Source: Sphingomonas abaci (GTDB taxonomy: Bacteria; Pseudomonadota; Alphaproteobacteria; Sphingomonadales; Sphingomonadaceae). Taken from it: 64,000 nt of DNA. The notes below the pieces were generated by a model. The model saw nothing but the letters and a program-made list of their open reading frames with translations, did not search any database and had not been told where the DNA came from. The position numbers and the translations under genes are program-made. Every line of letters starts with the position of its first letter. Position 1 is the stretch's first letter. The stretch covers positions 1 to 64,000 of the forward strand of contig NZ_JACHNY010000005.1 in NCBI RefSeq assembly GCF_014199625.1, in the 5' to 3' direction. Positions 56,342 through 64,000 of the stretch are shown here, one piece after another.

Positions 56342-58333
56342 ATGATCGCGCCCCTGAAATCGACCCTGCTGCTTTCCCTCGTCGCCGGCACGGCCATCCT
56401 GCCCCAGTCGCAGGAGCAGAGCGACCGTGCCTCGACCCAGGCCGCCAACCGCATCGCCGCCGGACTGCCCCAGCCGGCCGCCAATCCCGCAATCACCTCC
56501 GCCATCGCCGAATGGCGGGCGCTGCGCCAGACGGACGCGCTGCCCTTCGACAGCTATGCCGGCTTCACCCAGCGTCATCCCGGCTGGCCGGGCGAGGCGG
56601 CGAACCGGCGCGCTGCCGAGCGGCAGGCGGGCAATGCCGCGCCGGCCAATGTCCTCGCCTTCTTCCGTCGCTATCCGCCCCTGACCGCGACCGGCATGGT
56701 GGCGCAGGCGCGCGCGCTGCTCGCCACCGGCGATGCCGCGGGCGCGCAGGCCGCCGCGCGCGCCGCCTGGCGCATGGGCGCGCTGTCGAGCGCGGACGAA
56801 GGCGCGATCCTCACCTATTTCCCCGCCGCGTTGCGACCGGAGGATCAGGACGCGCGCATGGACCGGTTGTTGTGGCAGGGTCAGACCGGCCTCGCCCAGC
56901 GGCAGCTCGCGCTGGTCAGCCCGGCGAACCGCCCGCTGTTCGAGGCGCGGCTCGCCTTCCGCACCAAGGCCGCCAATGCCGCCGACCTGTCCGCCGCGAC
57001 GCAGGCGCTCTACGCCAACGACGCCGGCTATATCGCCGATCGCGCGGTGTGGCTGCGCAACACCCTGTCGCCCAGCGTCCGCACCTATCTGGCGCAGCCG
57101 CGGACGCTGGCGACCCGGCCGGGCGATGTCGAGAAATGGTATGAGGTGCTGCTGACAAACGCCCGGGCAGCCGCGGCTGACAGCCAGTATCAGCTCGCCT
57201 ATGACATCGCGCGCCAGGTCGATGACGCCTATCCCGCCGGCACCGACGTCTCGAAAAAGCCGTATGGGGAGCGCGACGACTATACGTCGCTGGTCTGGCT
57301 GGGCGGGCAGGTCGCGATGAAGCAGCTCGGCCGCCCCGCCGACGCGATGCCGCTGTTCGAACGCTATGCGCGCGCCAGCCAGGCGCCGCAGACCCGCGCC
57401 AAGGGCTATTACTGGTCGGGCCGCGCAGCCGAGGCGGCGGGGCTCCAGCCCCAGGCGGCGCAATTCTATGCGCAGGCGGCCGGTTACCGGGACCAATATT
57501 ACGGACAGCTCGCGCTGGAGCGGACCGGCCGGCCGCTGGTCGCGCCGCCGCCCGTTGCCGCCGCGACGCTCGATCCCGCCGTGCGTGCCGCCTTCAACGC
57601 GCGCGAGGTGGTTGTCGCCGCGCGCTTCCTGGGCCAAATCGGCGACTGGCAGGACCAGACCGCCTTCGTCCGCCAGATCGCCGCAGACGCGAGCTCCGAC
57701 ACCGACCATCTGCTCGCCGAGCAACTGTCGCGCGAGATCGGCCGTCCGGACCTCGGCGTGATGGTCGGGCGCAGCGCGATGCAGAACGGGCTGACCGACT
57801 ATTCGGCGATCGGTTTCCCCGTGGTGCCGATCCCGGCCGGCTATGATGATAGCTGGACGATCATCCATGCCATCGCGCGCCAGGAAAGCCAGTTCGACCG
57901 GGCCGCCGTTTCGGGTGCGGGTGCGCGTGGCCTTATGCAGCTGATGCCGGCCACCGCGCGCGAGCAGGGCGGCAAGATCGGCCTGAGCTTCACGCCCGAG
58001 CAATTGTCGTCCGACCCGTTTATCTCGATCCAGCTCGGCGCCAGCTACTTCCAGCGGGTCTATGCGAACTATGGCAGCTATCCGCTTGCGATCGCAGCCT
58101 ATAATGCCGGCGGCGGCAATGTGAACAAGTGGCTGCGCGCCAATGGCGACCCGCGCACCGGCGCGGTCGACTGGGTCGATTGGGTGGAGGCGATCCCGTA
58201 TGGCGAGACGCGCAACTATGTGCAGCGCGTGCTGGAAAATGCCGTCGTCTACGACCTGATGAACCCGGCCCGGTCGAAAAGCCGGGGCGCGGCGCGGCTC
58301 AGCTGGTATCTGGGCAAGACCCGCCCGGGTTGA
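56342..58333 (+). CDS. slt: Soluble lytic murein transglycosylase (Slt-like)
   Basis: The 663-residue periplasmic enzyme has a signal sequence, a long N-terminal superhelical domain of paired helices (about 30-480) and a C-terminal SLT catalytic domain. The catalytic Glu lies in ARQESQFDRAAVSGAGARG, followed by LMQLMPATARE and AAYNAGGGNV. The family cleaves glycan strands, forming 1,6-anhydromuramic ends. Its start at 56342 is inferred from the signal sequence, because the frame extends back to 55976 through dapA. Confidence 0.9.
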   Translation: MIAPLKSTLLLSLVAGTAILPQSQEQSDRASTQAANRIAAGLPQPAANPAITSAIAEWRALRQTDALPFDSYAGFTQRHPGWPGEAANRRAAERQAGNAAPANVLAFFRRYPPLTATGMVAQARALLATGDAAGAQAAARAAWRMGALSSADEGAILTYFPAALRPEDQDARMDRLLWQGQTGLAQRQLALVSPANRPLFEARLAFRTKAANAADLSAATQALYANDAGYIADRAVWLRNTLSPSVRTYLAQPRTLATRPGDVEKWYEVLLTNARAAAADSQYQLAYDIARQVDDAYPAGTDVSKKPYGERDDYTSLVWLGGQVAMKQLGRPADAMPLFERYARASQAPQTRAKGYYWSGRAAEAAGLQPQAAQFYAQAAGYRDQYYGQLALERTGRPLVAPPPVAAATLDPAVRAAFNAREVVVAARFLGQIGDWQDQTAFVRQIAADASSDTDHLLAEQLSREIGRPDLGVMVGRSAMQNGLTDYSAIGFPVVPIPAGYDDSWTIIHAIARQESQFDRAAVSGAGARGLMQLMPATAREQGGKIGLSFTPEQLSSDPFISIQLGASYFQRVYANYGSYPLAIAAYNAGGGNVNKWLRANGDPRTGAVDWVDWVEAIPYGETRNYVQRVLENAVVYDLMNPARSKSRGAARLSWYLGKTRPG

Positions 58334-58346
58334 GTAAGGGAGCGGC

Positions 58347-58832
58347 GTGACCGACCGACCCAATTACATCACCCCCGCCGGCTATGCCGCTCTGCGCGCC
58401 GAATATGACCGGTTGTTCGCGACCGAACGGCCCGCCCTGGTCGAGACGATCAGCTGGGCGGCGGGTAACGGCGACCGGTCGGAGAATGGCGACTATATCT
58501 ACGGTCGCAAGCGGCTGCGCGAGATCGACCGGCGGCTGGGCTGGCTGTCGCGGCGGATGAAGGCGGCCAAGGTCGTCGATCCTGCCGCCCAGGCCGACAG
58601 GACGCGCGTGTGGTTCGGCTGCACCGTCACCATCGCCGACGAGGACGACCAGCAGCGCGTCCTGACCCTGGTCGGCGACGACGAGGCGGACGCGGGCAAG
58701 GGCCGGGTCGGCTGGTATTCGCCGATCGCCCGCGCGCTGCGCGGCGCCGGGATCGGCGACCTGCGCCGCGTGACCTTGCCAGCCGGTGAGAAGGAATATG
58801 AGATTATCGGCATAACCTACTCGATAGATTGA
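58347..58832 (+). CDS. greB: Transcript cleavage factor GreB
   Basis: The 161-residue factor rescues backtracked RNA polymerase. The N-terminal coiled coil ends in NGDRSENGDYIYGRKRLREI with the acidic tip residues, and the C-terminal FKBP-like domain ends VGWYSPIARALRGAGIGD, GreA/GreB style. It uses a GTG start, 13 bases after slt, and is followed by a stress-type promoter. Confidence 0.9.
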   Translation: MTDRPNYITPAGYAALRAEYDRLFATERPALVETISWAAGNGDRSENGDYIYGRKRLREIDRRLGWLSRRMKAAKVVDPAAQADRTRVWFGCTVTIADEDDQQRVLTLVGDDEADAGKGRVGWYSPIARALRGAGIGDLRRVTLPAGEKEYEIIGITYSID

Positions 58833-58858
58833 GGAACGTGGCGCTCACGCTGGCCGTT
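58833..58858 (+). promoter_or_regulatory. EcfG-type (general stress) promoter, consensus match
   Basis: GGAAC at 58833-58837, 17 bases, CGTT at 58855-58858 match the alphaproteobacterial EcfG consensus exactly. The transcript would start near 58865, just before AAGGAG (58869-58874) and the ATG at 58883. The -35 element overlaps the very end of greB. Confidence 0.72.
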
Positions 58859-58882
58859 GGTCGGGCAGAAGGAGAGCATGAC

Positions 58883-59134
58883 ATGGCTGAGAACCCGCGC
58901 ACCACCACCGCCCGCGACACCGACGATCATGAGCTGATCGACGCCGCCATCGCCGACGCCGATACCGGCATCACCGGCAGCAGCGGCGGTGGTCACCTCC
59001 AGACCGATCTCGGCACCCAGGCCGATCGGATCACCGATGTCGACGATCCCGACGCGCATCTCCGCCCCGAAAAGGCCGACGCCATCGCCAACGACCAGGC
59101 CTATGACAGCGATCGGCGGGGCAATAGCGGCTGA
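58883..59134 (+). CDS. Small acidic hydrophilic protein, general-stress candidate
   Basis: This 83-residue protein has AAGGAG eight bases upstream. It is strongly acidic and lacks Cys, Trp and hydrophobic segments (TTTARDTDDHELIDAAIADA, ending DSDRRGNSG), so it may be disordered. It is driven by a consensus EcfG-type promoter. Its composition resembles the small protein at 29358-29675. No family recognised. Confidence 0.7.
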   Translation: MAENPRTTTARDTDDHELIDAAIADADTGITGSSGGGHLQTDLGTQADRITDVDDPDAHLRPEKADAIANDQAYDSDRRGNSG

Positions 59135-59173
59135 CCGCTTGCCGCGGAGCGTCGGGCTTGCGAGACGGGGATC

Positions 59174-60049
59174 ATGGAAGAAACGCCCACCCGCAACATC
59201 GCGCTGCTGATCGACGCCGACAATGCGTCCGCCGCCACCATCGATCCGGTGCTGACCGTGCTGGCCGAACTCGGCACGGTCAACGTCCGCCGGGTCTATG
59301 GCAACTGGTCGAAGCCGGCGCTGAAAGGCTGGCGCGACATGACGGTGAAGCACGGCATCGAGCCGCAGCAGCAGTTCGACCTGACCAAAGGCAAGAACGC
59401 CACCGACATGAAAATGACGATCGACGCCATGGACCTGCTGTTCCGCGGCAAGGTCGAGGGGTTCGGCATCATGTCGTCTGATTCGGACTTCATGCCGCTG
59501 GCGATGCGCATCCGGCAGGAGGGCATCCCGGTCTACGGCTTCGGCACCAGCCGCACGCCCGAGGCATTCAAGCGCGCTTGCACCCGCTTCATCGACGTAG
59601 GCGCGCTGACCGCCCGCACGCCCGAGATCGCGACGCCGGTCGCCGCATCCCTCCCCCTTGCCGCCCCTGCCCCTGCCCCTGCCACGGCGCCGGCCGCTAC
59701 CCCGCAACCCGCTCCCGTCGCATCGCCGGCCGCGGCGAAACCGGCCAGCAAGGACGTGCCGATCGCCGAGTCGTTGCCGCCCGCGATCGTCCCCAATCGC
59801 GCGGCCAAGCCGAAGGCGCCGGTCGACCCCGAACTGGTCGAGTTGCTGATCGCCGCCTACGACGCGACCAAGCGGGACGAGAAGGGCTTCGTCTCGCTCT
59901 CCGCCATGGGCCAGCTCGCCGCCAATCGGTCGAGTTTCGACGTGCGCAACTATGGCTATCGCCGCCTGTCGGACCTGATCGAGGCGGTGCCCAATTTCCA
60001 GATCGAACGCCGCGAGGGCGGCCGCTCCTTCGTCAAACGCGTCCGCTAG
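59174..60049 (+). CDS. NYN-domain nuclease-like protein with LOTUS/OST-HTH domain
   Basis: The 291-residue protein has an N-terminal PIN-like NYN domain (about 8-140). Its acidic residues lie in [22 protein letters not shown] and [10 protein letters not shown], the LabA/DUF88 pattern. An Ala/Pro linker (about 155-210) leads to a C-terminal LOTUS-type winged helix ([20 protein letters not shown], then [14 protein letters not shown]). NYN-LOTUS proteins are predicted RNases or RNA binders. It is 39 bases downstream of the stress-type gene and may be co-transcribed with it. Confidence 0.88.
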   Translation: MEETPTRNIALLIDADNASAATIDPVLTVLAELGTVNVRRVYGNWSKPALKGWRDMTVKHGIEPQQQFDLTKGKNATDMKMTIDAMDLLFRGKVEGFGIMSSDSDFMPLAMRIRQEGIPVYGFGTSRTPEAFKRACTRFIDVGALTARTPEIATPVAASLPLAAPAPAPATAPAATPQPAPVASPAAAKPASKDVPIAESLPPAIVPNRAAKPKAPVDPELVELLIAAYDATKRDEKGFVSLSAMGQLAANRSSFDVRNYGYRRLSDLIEAVPNFQIERREGGRSFVKRVR

Positions 60050-60125
60050 TCCGCAGCCGCGCCTGCATCCGGGACCCTTTAGGCTTTCGATTCGGCCCGA
60101 GTGCGGGCATGAGCGTGCTGCGAGA

Positions 60126-60137
60126 TACCGGTACCAT
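60126..60137 (+). promoter_or_regulatory. Palindrome resembling a LacI/GntR-type operator before uxuA
   Basis: TACCGGTA at 60126-60133 is a perfect palindrome, continued on the right as CCAT. Sequences built on ACCGGT with flanking A/T are typical LacI-family operators (for example for gluconate or uronate genes). It lies about 30-60 bases upstream of the candidate uxuA starts. Confidence 0.35.
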
Positions 60138-60164
60138 ATGTCCGGGCAGCGATGGGAGATTGGG

Positions 60165-61349
60165 GTGCAGCAGGCCGACCGCAGGATGATGACACAGACG
60201 ATGCGCTGGTTCGGCCCGGCCGATCCGGTCTCCTTGCGCGACATCCGCCAGGCTGGGGCGACCGGCATCGTCACCGCGCTGCACGAACTGCCCAATGGCG
60301 CGGTCTGGCCGCTGGAGACGATCCTCGCCCGTCAAGCGATGATCCGTGAGGCGGGTCTGGAGTGGGACGTGGTCGAGAGCCTGCCCGTCCATGAAGGGAT
60401 CAAGACCCGGGGACCGGACTGGGACCGGCTGATCGATGCCTATGCCCGGAGCCTGCGCCACCTGGCGGCGGCGGGCATCCGCACCGTCACCTATAACTTC
60501 ATGCCGCTGCTCGACTGGACGCGCACCGATCTGGCTTGGGCGATGCCGGACGGCGCGCTGGCGCTGCGGTTCGAGCTGGAGGCGGTCGCCGCCTTCGACA
60601 TCCATCTCCTCGAACGGCCGGGCGCGGCCGGGGATTATGCGCCCGCCATGGTCGAGGCCGCCGCCGCCCGCGTCGCGGGCATGGACGCGGAGGCCCGGCA
60701 CCGGCTGGAACGCACCATCATCGCCGGCCTGCCGGGCAGCGAGGAAAGCTTCACCGTCGCGCAGTTCCGCGACGCCATCGCCGGCTATGACGGGATTTCG
60801 GCCGACGCGCTGCGCGCCAACCATGTCGCCTTTCTGGAGGCGGTCTGCCCGGTCGCGGACGAACTGGACGTGCAGCTGGTCGTCCACCCCGACGACCCGC
60901 CCTTCCCGATCTTCGGCCTGCCGCGCGTGGTCAGCACCGAACGGGACGTGGCCGCGCTGTTCGAACGCGTGCCGAACCGGTCGAACGGCCTGTGCTTCTG
61001 CACCGGGTCCTTCGGCGTGCGCGCCGACAACGACCTGCCCGGCATGGTCGATCGGCTGGGCGACCGCATCGGCTTCCTCCACCTGCGCGCCGTCGCGCGC
61101 GAGCCGGACGGCGCGTTCCACGAAGCCCCGCATCTGGAGGGCGATGCCCACATGCCCGCTGTCGTCGCGGCGGTGAGCCGCCTCCAGCAGCGCGAGGACC
61201 GCAGCATCCCGATGCGGCCCGATCATGGCCATCAGATGCTCGACGACCTGACCAAGCGCACCAATCCCGGCTATTCGCTGCTCGGCCGAATGCGCGGTCT
61301 CGCCGAGCTGCGCGGGCTGGAGCGCGGGATCCTTCATGCGATCGGCTGA
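60165..61349 (+). CDS. uxuA: Mannonate dehydratase
   Basis: The enzyme converts D-mannonate to 2-keto-3-deoxygluconate in hexuronate degradation. Family marks are [72 protein letters not shown] and [10 protein letters not shown] with metal ligands His and Cys. The GTG at 60165 has GGGAG six bases upstream and gives 394 residues, as in E. coli; ATGs at 60186/60189 are alternatives. No other uronate gene lies beside it. Confidence 0.93.
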   Translation: MQQADRRMMTQTMRWFGPADPVSLRDIRQAGATGIVTALHELPNGAVWPLETILARQAMIREAGLEWDVVESLPVHEGIKTRGPDWDRLIDAYARSLRHLAAAGIRTVTYNFMPLLDWTRTDLAWAMPDGALALRFELEAVAAFDIHLLERPGAAGDYAPAMVEAAAARVAGMDAEARHRLERTIIAGLPGSEESFTVAQFRDAIAGYDGISADALRANHVAFLEAVCPVADELDVQLVVHPDDPPFPIFGLPRVVSTERDVAALFERVPNRSNGLCFCTGSFGVRADNDLPGMVDRLGDRIGFLHLRAVAREPDGAFHEAPHLEGDAHMPAVVAAVSRLQQREDRSIPMRPDHGHQMLDDLTKRTNPGYSLLGRMRGLAELRGLERGILHAIG

Positions 61350-61403
61350 CCAGGCGCCGGTCCGTTCGGCGGGCTACGGGTTGGTCGCTGTTCGATAGCC
61401 TGA

Positions 61404-61430
61404 CGACCGCCGCGCCGAACGCGGCGGTCG
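61404..61430 (+). terminator. Hairpin terminator after uxuA
   Basis: An 11-bp perfect stem, CGACCGCCGCG at 61404-61414 with CGCGGCGGTCG at 61420-61430, around the loop CCGAA. It lies 54 bases after the uxuA stop and before the SOS promoter of imuA. No T tract. Confidence 0.6.
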
Positions 61431-61453
61431 GCCCCCGCCGATGCCGTATCGCC

Positions 61454-61491
61454 TTGACCATTAGTCAATAACCCTGGAACATATAGCGAAC
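61454..61491 (+). promoter_or_regulatory. SOS (LexA) box and promoter of imuA
   Basis: GAAC at 61477-61480, seven bases, GAAC at 61488-61491 is the alphaproteobacterial LexA box (GTTC-N7-GTTC read from the other strand). A TTGACC -35 lies at 61454-61459 with an AT-rich region 19-20 bases on that overlaps the box. It is 12 bases before the first plausible start codon, so LexA would block transcription directly. Confidence 0.78.
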
Positions 61492-61503
61492 AGATGAGTC
61501 GCT

Positions 61504-62322
61504 ATGCCCATGTCCCAGCTTGCTCCCGCTGATCCGCCCGATGATCCCCCCGGCAAACGGATCGCCGCGCTACGGGCCGTGCTCAGCCAGGACAAGCGGC
61601 AGGGGGAAGCCGGCGTCATGCCGTTCGGCGTGGAGGCGATGGACCATCGGCTGGCCGAGGGCGGGCTGGCGCTGGGTGGACTGCACGAGATCGCCGCCGC
61701 CGCGCCGACGCTGAACGACGATGCCGCCGCGACGCTGTTCACGGTCGGCATCGCCGCCCGCGCCGCCGCTCGCAAGGGCCGGCGCGTCCTCTGGGCGCTG
61801 ACCCGGTTCGACCTCTATGCGCCCGGCCTGGAACAGGCAGGCCTCGACCCCGCCACCCTGCTCTTCGTCGAGACCCGTGACGACAGCCAGGTGCTGGCGG
61901 TGATGGAGGACGCCCTGCGCCACGGAGGGCTGGCGGCGGTCGTCGGCGAGGTGAAGCGCGCCGACCTGGTCGCGACGCGGCGGCTGCAACTGGCGGCGAT
62001 GGCGGGCGACGCCCCCGCCCTGCTCGCCCGGCACTGGCGGCGCCCGGCCTGCTGCCCACTGATGGAGACGTCGACGGCGATGACGCGCTGGCGGATTGGT
62101 TGCGCGCCTTCGGTACGGCTGCCCGCTCCGGGCGTCGGCCGCGCGCACTGGACGGTCGAACTGGCGCGCCAGCGCGGCGGCCCCGGGTTCACCCTGGAAC
62201 TGGAGGCCTGCGATTCGACCGGCCATCTCGCTCTCCCTGCCGACCCTGCCACCCTTGTCGCCCCTGCCGCGTCGCGTAAGGAAGCGGTTGCGGCGGCTGG
62301 CGCGACCGCCCGTGCGGCCTGA
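61504..62322 (+). CDS. imuA: SOS mutagenesis protein ImuA
   Basis: The 272-residue RecA-like protein has the ImuA layout: MPFGVEAMDHRLAEGGLALGG (near 40), a mid-section EVKRADLVATRRLQLAA, then PVPGVGRA-type APGVGRAHWTVEL and LELEACDSTGHLALPAD. In the ImuA-ImuB-DnaE2 mutasome it connects to the damage response. A LexA box sits at 61477-61491. Unlike the usual cassette, no imuB or dnaE2 follows: the next genes are a FUSC protein and a TPP enzyme on the other strand. The start at 61504 or 61510 is uncertain. Confidence 0.85.
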   Translation: MPMSQLAPADPPDDPPGKRIAALRAVLSQDKRQGEAGVMPFGVEAMDHRLAEGGLALGGLHEIAAAAPTLNDDAAATLFTVGIAARAAARKGRRVLWALTRFDLYAPGLEQAGLDPATLLFVETRDDSQVLAVMEDALRHGGLAAVVGEVKRADLVATRRLQLAAMAGDAPALLARHWRRPACCPLMETSTAMTRWRIGCAPSVRLPAPGVGRAHWTVELARQRGGPGFTLELEACDSTGHLALPADPATLVAPAASRKEAVAAAGATARAA

Positions 62323-62388
62323 CCGGTCCCACCCCCCGCCGCGGGGCCGGCGCGGGATCCGGATGTCGCGGCTGTCCACCCGCGCCTC

Positions 62389-62910
62389 TTACCGCGCCCG
62401 GGCGGCCGCGCGACGCTCCAGCCGCAGGATCACCCCTTCCGCGATCTGGTGCAGCACCGCACCGATCAGCGCGCCGAGCAGCACCTCCTGCGCGCGGTCG
62501 AGGCCGGTCCGGACGACCGTCCCCCCCGGCGGCACCGTGGTCAGCACGATGACGGCGGTCCACATGCAGACCCGCGTCTCCGCCCGCCAGCGCGTGATGC
62601 TCGCCGCGATGCCGACCGCCAGCGCCAGCCGCAGTTCCGCCGATCCACCCGGCAGCACCGTGGCGGACAGCAACGCTACGACCAGCCCGATCAGAGTCGC
62701 CGCGACCCGCCAGCCCAGCGCGCGGTGGGTGTCGCCGATCCGGTCCTGCGACACCACCAGCGCCGACACGCAAGCCCAGACCGGATGGCCCAATCCCAGC
62801 CTCTGCGCCACCGCCGCCGCGACCACGGCCGCGGCGGTGCAGCGCAGGACGAAGGCGACCGCGCGCAACCGCCCGAACGGCGCGCCGACCACCTTCGCCA
62901 TCCCGCTCAC
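62389..62910 (-). CDS. FUSC-type membrane protein (short)
   Basis: The 173-residue protein has about five hydrophobic segments in a row and the FUSC-like pattern AVFVLRCTAAAVVAAAVA (near 20), HPVWACVSALVVSQDRIGDT and GWRVAATLIGLVVALLS. FUSC domains belong to aromatic-acid and fusaric-acid exporters such as YccS and AaeB; here only the membrane core is present, without the long soluble part. The start overlaps the end of the TPP enzyme gene by 4 bases. Confidence 0.75.
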   Translation of the reverse strand: MSGMAKVVGAPFGRLRAVAFVLRCTAAAVVAAAVAQRLGLGHPVWACVSALVVSQDRIGDTHRALGWRVAATLIGLVVALLSATVLPGGSAELRLALAVGIAASITRWRAETRVCMWTAVIVLTTVPPGGTVVRTGLDRAQEVLLGALIGAVLHQIAEGVILRLERRAAARAR

Positions 62911-64000
62911 CGGAACAGATTGGCCCGTGCCAGTTCGACCACCTCGGTCCCGCGCCCGCTCATCACCGCGCGCGCGGCATAAAGGCTGAAGCCCCTGACC
63001 TGCTCGGCCTTGATCTTGGGCGGCATCACCAGTTCCAGCCCCTCGGTCACCACATCGACCAGCGCCGGGCCGTCATGCGCGAAGGCGGCGCGTAGCGCCC
63101 CCTCCAACGCGTCCGACCGCGTCACCCGCTCGGCCGCATAGCCCATCTCGCGCGCGATCGCGGCGAAGTCGGGATTTTGCAGGGAGACATTGGTATCGAC
63201 ATAGCCGGCGGCCTTCTGCTCCAACTCGACGAAGCCGAGCGTGCCGTTGTTGAAGACCACGATCTTGACCGGCAGCTTCATCTGGATCGCGGTCAGCATA
63301 TCGCCCATCAACATGGCGAGCCCGCCATCACCCGACAGCGACACCACCTGCCGCCCGGGAAAGGCCGCCTGCGCGCCCAATGCCTGGGGCATGGCGTTGG
63401 CCATCGAGCCATGGTTGAACGAGCCGATGATCCGCCGCCGCCCGTTCATCCGCAGATAGCGGGCCGCCCAGACCGATGGCGTGCCGACATCGGCGGTGAA
63501 GATCGTGTCCGCGGCCGCCAGCCGGTCGATCGTCGCGGCGACGAATTGCGGGTGGAGCGGCTTGTCGCCATCGCGCGGCGTCGCCAACTCGTCCAGCCCG
63601 CGGCGAGCCTCGCGATAATGATCCTTCGCCTTGGCCAGGAAGCCGCTGTCGCGGCCGCCCCGGATCAACGGCCGCAACGCCCGTGCGGTCTCGCCGACAT
63701 CGCCGACCACGCCTAGGTCGAGCGGCACGCGCCGGCCTAGCGCGCCGGGATCGCGGTCGACCTGCACTACCTTGGCCTGTTCGGGATAGAAGTTGCGATA
63801 GGGGAAGTCGGTGCCGAGCATCAGCAGCGTGTCGCATTCCATCATCGCATGATAGCCCGACGCGAAACCGATCAGGCCGGTCATGCCGACATCATGCGGA
63901 TTGTCCCACTCGATCCACTCCTTGCCGCGATAAGCATGGACGATCGGGGCCTGCAGCGCCTCCGCCAGCGCGATGACCTCGTCATGCGCGCCGGCGACGC
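62907..64000 (-). CDS. Thiamine-diphosphate enzyme, pyruvate oxidase (PoxB)-like, 5' end outside window
   Basis: Only the C-terminal about 364 residues are in the window; the frame is open to the edge. Present are the central cofactor-binding domain (CDTLLMLGTDFPYRNFYPEQ, then VVQVDRDPGALG), and the ThDP domain with DVGTPSVWAAR, GSFNHGSMANAMPQALGAQ, the Gly-Asp-Gly metal motif SLSGDGGLAMLM and NNGTLGFVELEQKAAG. This fits ubiquinone-dependent pyruvate dehydrogenase or pyruvate oxidase, a peripheral membrane enzyme. The final C-terminal residues that in PoxB bind membranes are short here. Acetolactate synthase is less likely. Confidence 0.85.
   Translation of the reverse strand, partial: VAGAHDEVIALAEALQAPIVHAYRGKEWIEWDNPHDVGMTGLIGFASGYHAMMECDTLLMLGTDFPYRNFYPEQAKVVQVDRDPGALGRRVPLDLGVVGDVGETARALRPLIRGGRDSGFLAKAKDHYREARRGLDELATPRDGDKPLHPQFVAATIDRLAAADTIFTADVGTPSVWAARYLRMNGRRRIIGSFNHGSMANAMPQALGAQAAFPGRQVVSLSGDGGLAMLMGDMLTAIQMKLPVKIVVFNNGTLGFVELEQKAAGYVDTNVSLQNPDFAAIAREMGYAAERVTRSDALEGALRAAFAHDGPALVDVVTEGLELVMPPKIKAEQVRGFSLYAARAVMSGRGTEVVELARANLFR

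Overview
The window looks like chromosomal DNA from a sphingomonad alphaproteobacterium (Sphingomonas or a close relative). The evidence is high GC, the gene order trpF-trpB-trpA-accD with folC nearby, a CckA-type kinase, a PEPxxWA-CTERM protein, a DUF6628 protein, an ImuA-type SOS gene with the alphaproteobacterial GAAC-N7-GAAC LexA box, HWE kinase and FAT-GUY-type receivers, and promoter-like sites of the EcfG type (GGAAC-N16/17-cGTT). No rRNA, CRISPR array or complete mobile element was seen. One tRNA gene, tRNA-Ser(UGA), is present.

Layout. 1-145: short edge sequence with two direct repeats resembling insertion-sequence ends. 146-7678 (minus): a packed housekeeping run read from right to left: mltB, rlpA, a D,D-carboxypeptidase, holB, metG, TatD, an MBL hydrolase and an aspartyl protease. 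7783-7872: tRNA-Ser. 7.9-13.9 kb: loosely packed accessory DNA with a small membrane protein, a secreted protein interrupted by an in-frame TAG, two tandem Tat-exported ferritin-like proteins, a degenerate hemerythrin-like protein and a PEPxxWA-CTERM protein. 13.9-18.4 kb (minus): sensory genes, namely a multi-PAS hybrid kinase and an HWE kinase overlapping a single-domain receiver. 18.7-22.7 kb (plus): an Orn/Lys/Arg-decarboxylase-fold PLP enzyme, a PAS/winged-helix protein and a GT61 glycosyltransferase.

22.7-28.2 kb (minus) is the most unusual part. It is a tightly coupled operon encoding a group II PLP decarboxylase, a PaaK-like adenylate-forming enzyme and four diverged small proteins in tandem that look like AidA/PixA (inclusion-body protein) relatives. 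I know of no described system with this composition. 28.2-29.4 kb has no convincing gene. 29.4-32.8 kb holds a small stress-type hydrophilic protein, an EEP-fold hydrolase and a large patatin-like protein.

32.8-46.6 kb is core metabolism and translation: lapA-like, pyrF, trpF-trpB-trpA-accD, an HPP membrane protein, folC, DUF6628, recR, fmt-truA, an RNA m5U methyltransferase, the NAD(P)HX repair enzyme and ilvD. 46.6-54.4 kb: a second FAT-GUY-type receiver, CckA, two tandem secreted M13 metallopeptidases and DUF2062. 54.4-64 kb: smpB, a small Cys-containing protein, dapA, a soluble lytic transglycosylase, greB, a small acidic protein behind a textbook EcfG-type promoter, a NYN/LOTUS protein, an isolated uxuA, an SOS-controlled imuA lacking its usual imuB-dnaE2 partners, a FUSC membrane protein and a pyruvate-oxidase-like TPP enzyme cut by the window end.

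Two themes recur. One is envelope remodelling (lytic transglycosylases, RlpA, carboxypeptidase, M13 peptidases). The other is stress signalling (HWE kinase, FAT-GUY receivers, EcfG-like promoters before ferritin-like and small hydrophilic proteins, SOS-controlled ImuA). All family names come from recognising motifs by eye; no database search was run.
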